From the NCBI GenBank assembly GCA_916610825.1, contig OU744450.1, forward strand, positions 620,001 through 684,000: a DNA stretch of 64,000 bases. Reading direction: 5' to 3'. Position 1 is the stretch's first letter. Every line of letters begins with the position of its first letter. The stretch is from Haliclystus octoradiatus. Its lineage: Eukaryota; Cnidaria; Staurozoa; Stauromedusae; Haliclystidae. The notes under the pieces were generated by a model, which searched no databases, had not been told where the DNA came from, and saw only the letters and a list, made by a program, of their open reading frames with translations. Shown here one piece after another: positions 63,399-64,000 of this stretch. A program made the position numbers and the translations under genes.

Positions 63399-64000
63399 TT
63401 AATACCCTGCAGTCCCTCCTATGGCACCATTCTTGCGATGATCAGTCTGAGCATGCAGATAATTATCATCAGTTCGTTGGATCAATTGGACTGCTGCTGT
63501 GATTCTTCTATCGTGGCATATCGTATGGCCTCTTTTCTCCATGCTAATTTGGACGTTCTCTGGAATCGGAACAGCCTCTTCTGAGAATATGCACCCACGA
63601 TAAAGGTCAAGGGTCAGCCTAGGCATGCGCAATGCTTTCTCGACCTCAACCTTGCACATTTGATTGAGCATCAAAACCTGTAAAATATTCCACGGTGGTA
63701 AATTATGGATACTAAATTATCATCTAATCCACAATGTTTATCAGATACGATACTACGCACCCAAGTTAAGGCAGGTACAATCATGATTCCACCGGCTGAA
63801 CCAACAGCCAATCGCACAACGCCATTGCTGTCAACGCCAATTGTTGGGGACATACTTGAATATGGTCTTTTGTTCGGCTCAGCACAGTTAGGGGAACTGT
63901 TTATTGGTACACATCGAGTGTCGTCGTAGTTTTGGACGGGGTAGAAATCGCTCATGCAGTTGTTGAAGATAATTCCGGTCTTGATCGAACGGAAGCCAGC
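63399..64000 (-). CDS. Gamma-glutamyltranspeptidase, last two exons (5' part beyond window)
   Basis: Minus-strand exons 64000-63761 (open at the window edge) and 63677-63399 join at phase 0 across a GTGCGT donor and a TTTACAG acceptor, giving 172 C-terminal residues. They align with the small catalytic subunit of GGT: TGIIFNN, the oxyanion and substrate motif RPYSSMSPTIGV, the glycine loop VGSAGGIMI, then the VEKALRMPRL helix and the terminal GGTAGY, close to the GGEPAGY end of human GGT1. GGTs are N-terminal nucleophile hydrolases on the outer cell surface that cleave the gamma-glutamyl bond of glutathione. The catalytic threonine lies upstream, outside the window. Odd point: after the NN pair the family has E-M-D-D, here C-M-S-D, so the conserved glutamate that contacts the substrate amino group is a cysteine while the aspartate is kept. 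A non-standard paralogue is possible. Confidence 0.9.

Overview
This is animal nuclear DNA. Almost every gene is split by GT-AG introns, the background is AT-rich, and dead transposons fill the introns. The gene set (a WD-repeat protein, a homeobox gene, a DGAT2-type acyltransferase, SPPL3, Mediator MED13, a SOUL haem-binding protein, the BLOC-3 subunit HPS4 and a gamma-glutamyltranspeptidase) is bilaterian. The repeats (tRNA-derived SINEs, L2/CR1-like LINE ends, palindromic MITEs) suggest a marine invertebrate, perhaps a non-vertebrate deuterostome such as a hemichordate or echinoderm. The species guess is inference from overall style, not proof.

Layout. 1-5.5 kb: a long intron or upstream region, then the last four exons of a GNB1L-like WD-repeat gene (+). 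8.4-10.4 kb: a two-exon BARX/BSX-type homeobox gene (+), complete at 243 aa. 12.2-16.8 kb: a four-exon DGAT2/MOGAT-family acyltransferase (-), 326 aa; its last intron holds a LINE corpse that itself carries a solo LTR. 19.6-32.3 kb: SPPL3 (+), 13 coding exons, 378 aa. 33.5-50.1 kb: MED13 (+), 25 coding exons, 1997 aa, with a promoter-like GC-rich patch just upstream. 51.1-51.8 kb: a single-exon SOUL/HEBP gene (+), 210 aa. 52.4-62.8 kb: HPS4 (+), 13 coding exons including a 31-nt microexon, 580 aa. 63.4-64 kb: the last two exons of a gamma-glutamyltranspeptidase (-), running off the window end. The exon chains were built by hand from splice sites and codon phase; the five gene models read from a start codon to a stop each have a total length divisible by three.

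The genes are not one pathway. They act in signalling or scaffolding (GNB1L), transcription (homeobox, MED13), lipid synthesis (DGAT2-like), Golgi intramembrane proteolysis (SPPL3), haem binding (HEBP), lysosome-related organelle biogenesis (HPS4) and glutathione breakdown (GGT). Their co-location looks like old linkage: from memory, human GNB1L, HPS4 and GGT1 are on 22q11-12 while SPPL3 and MED13L are on 12q24.

Repeats form the second story: at least two tRNA-derived SINE families, three LINE remnants, a solo LTR with a 5-bp target duplication, and several foldback MITE families. Target duplications of 8 bp, 9 bp, TTAA and TA show that hAT-like, Mutator-like, TTAA-specific and TA-specific elements have all inserted here. 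Long (ATT)n arrays sit directly after two splice donors. I found no CRISPR array, operon, rRNA or functional tRNA, and no clear novel multi-gene system.
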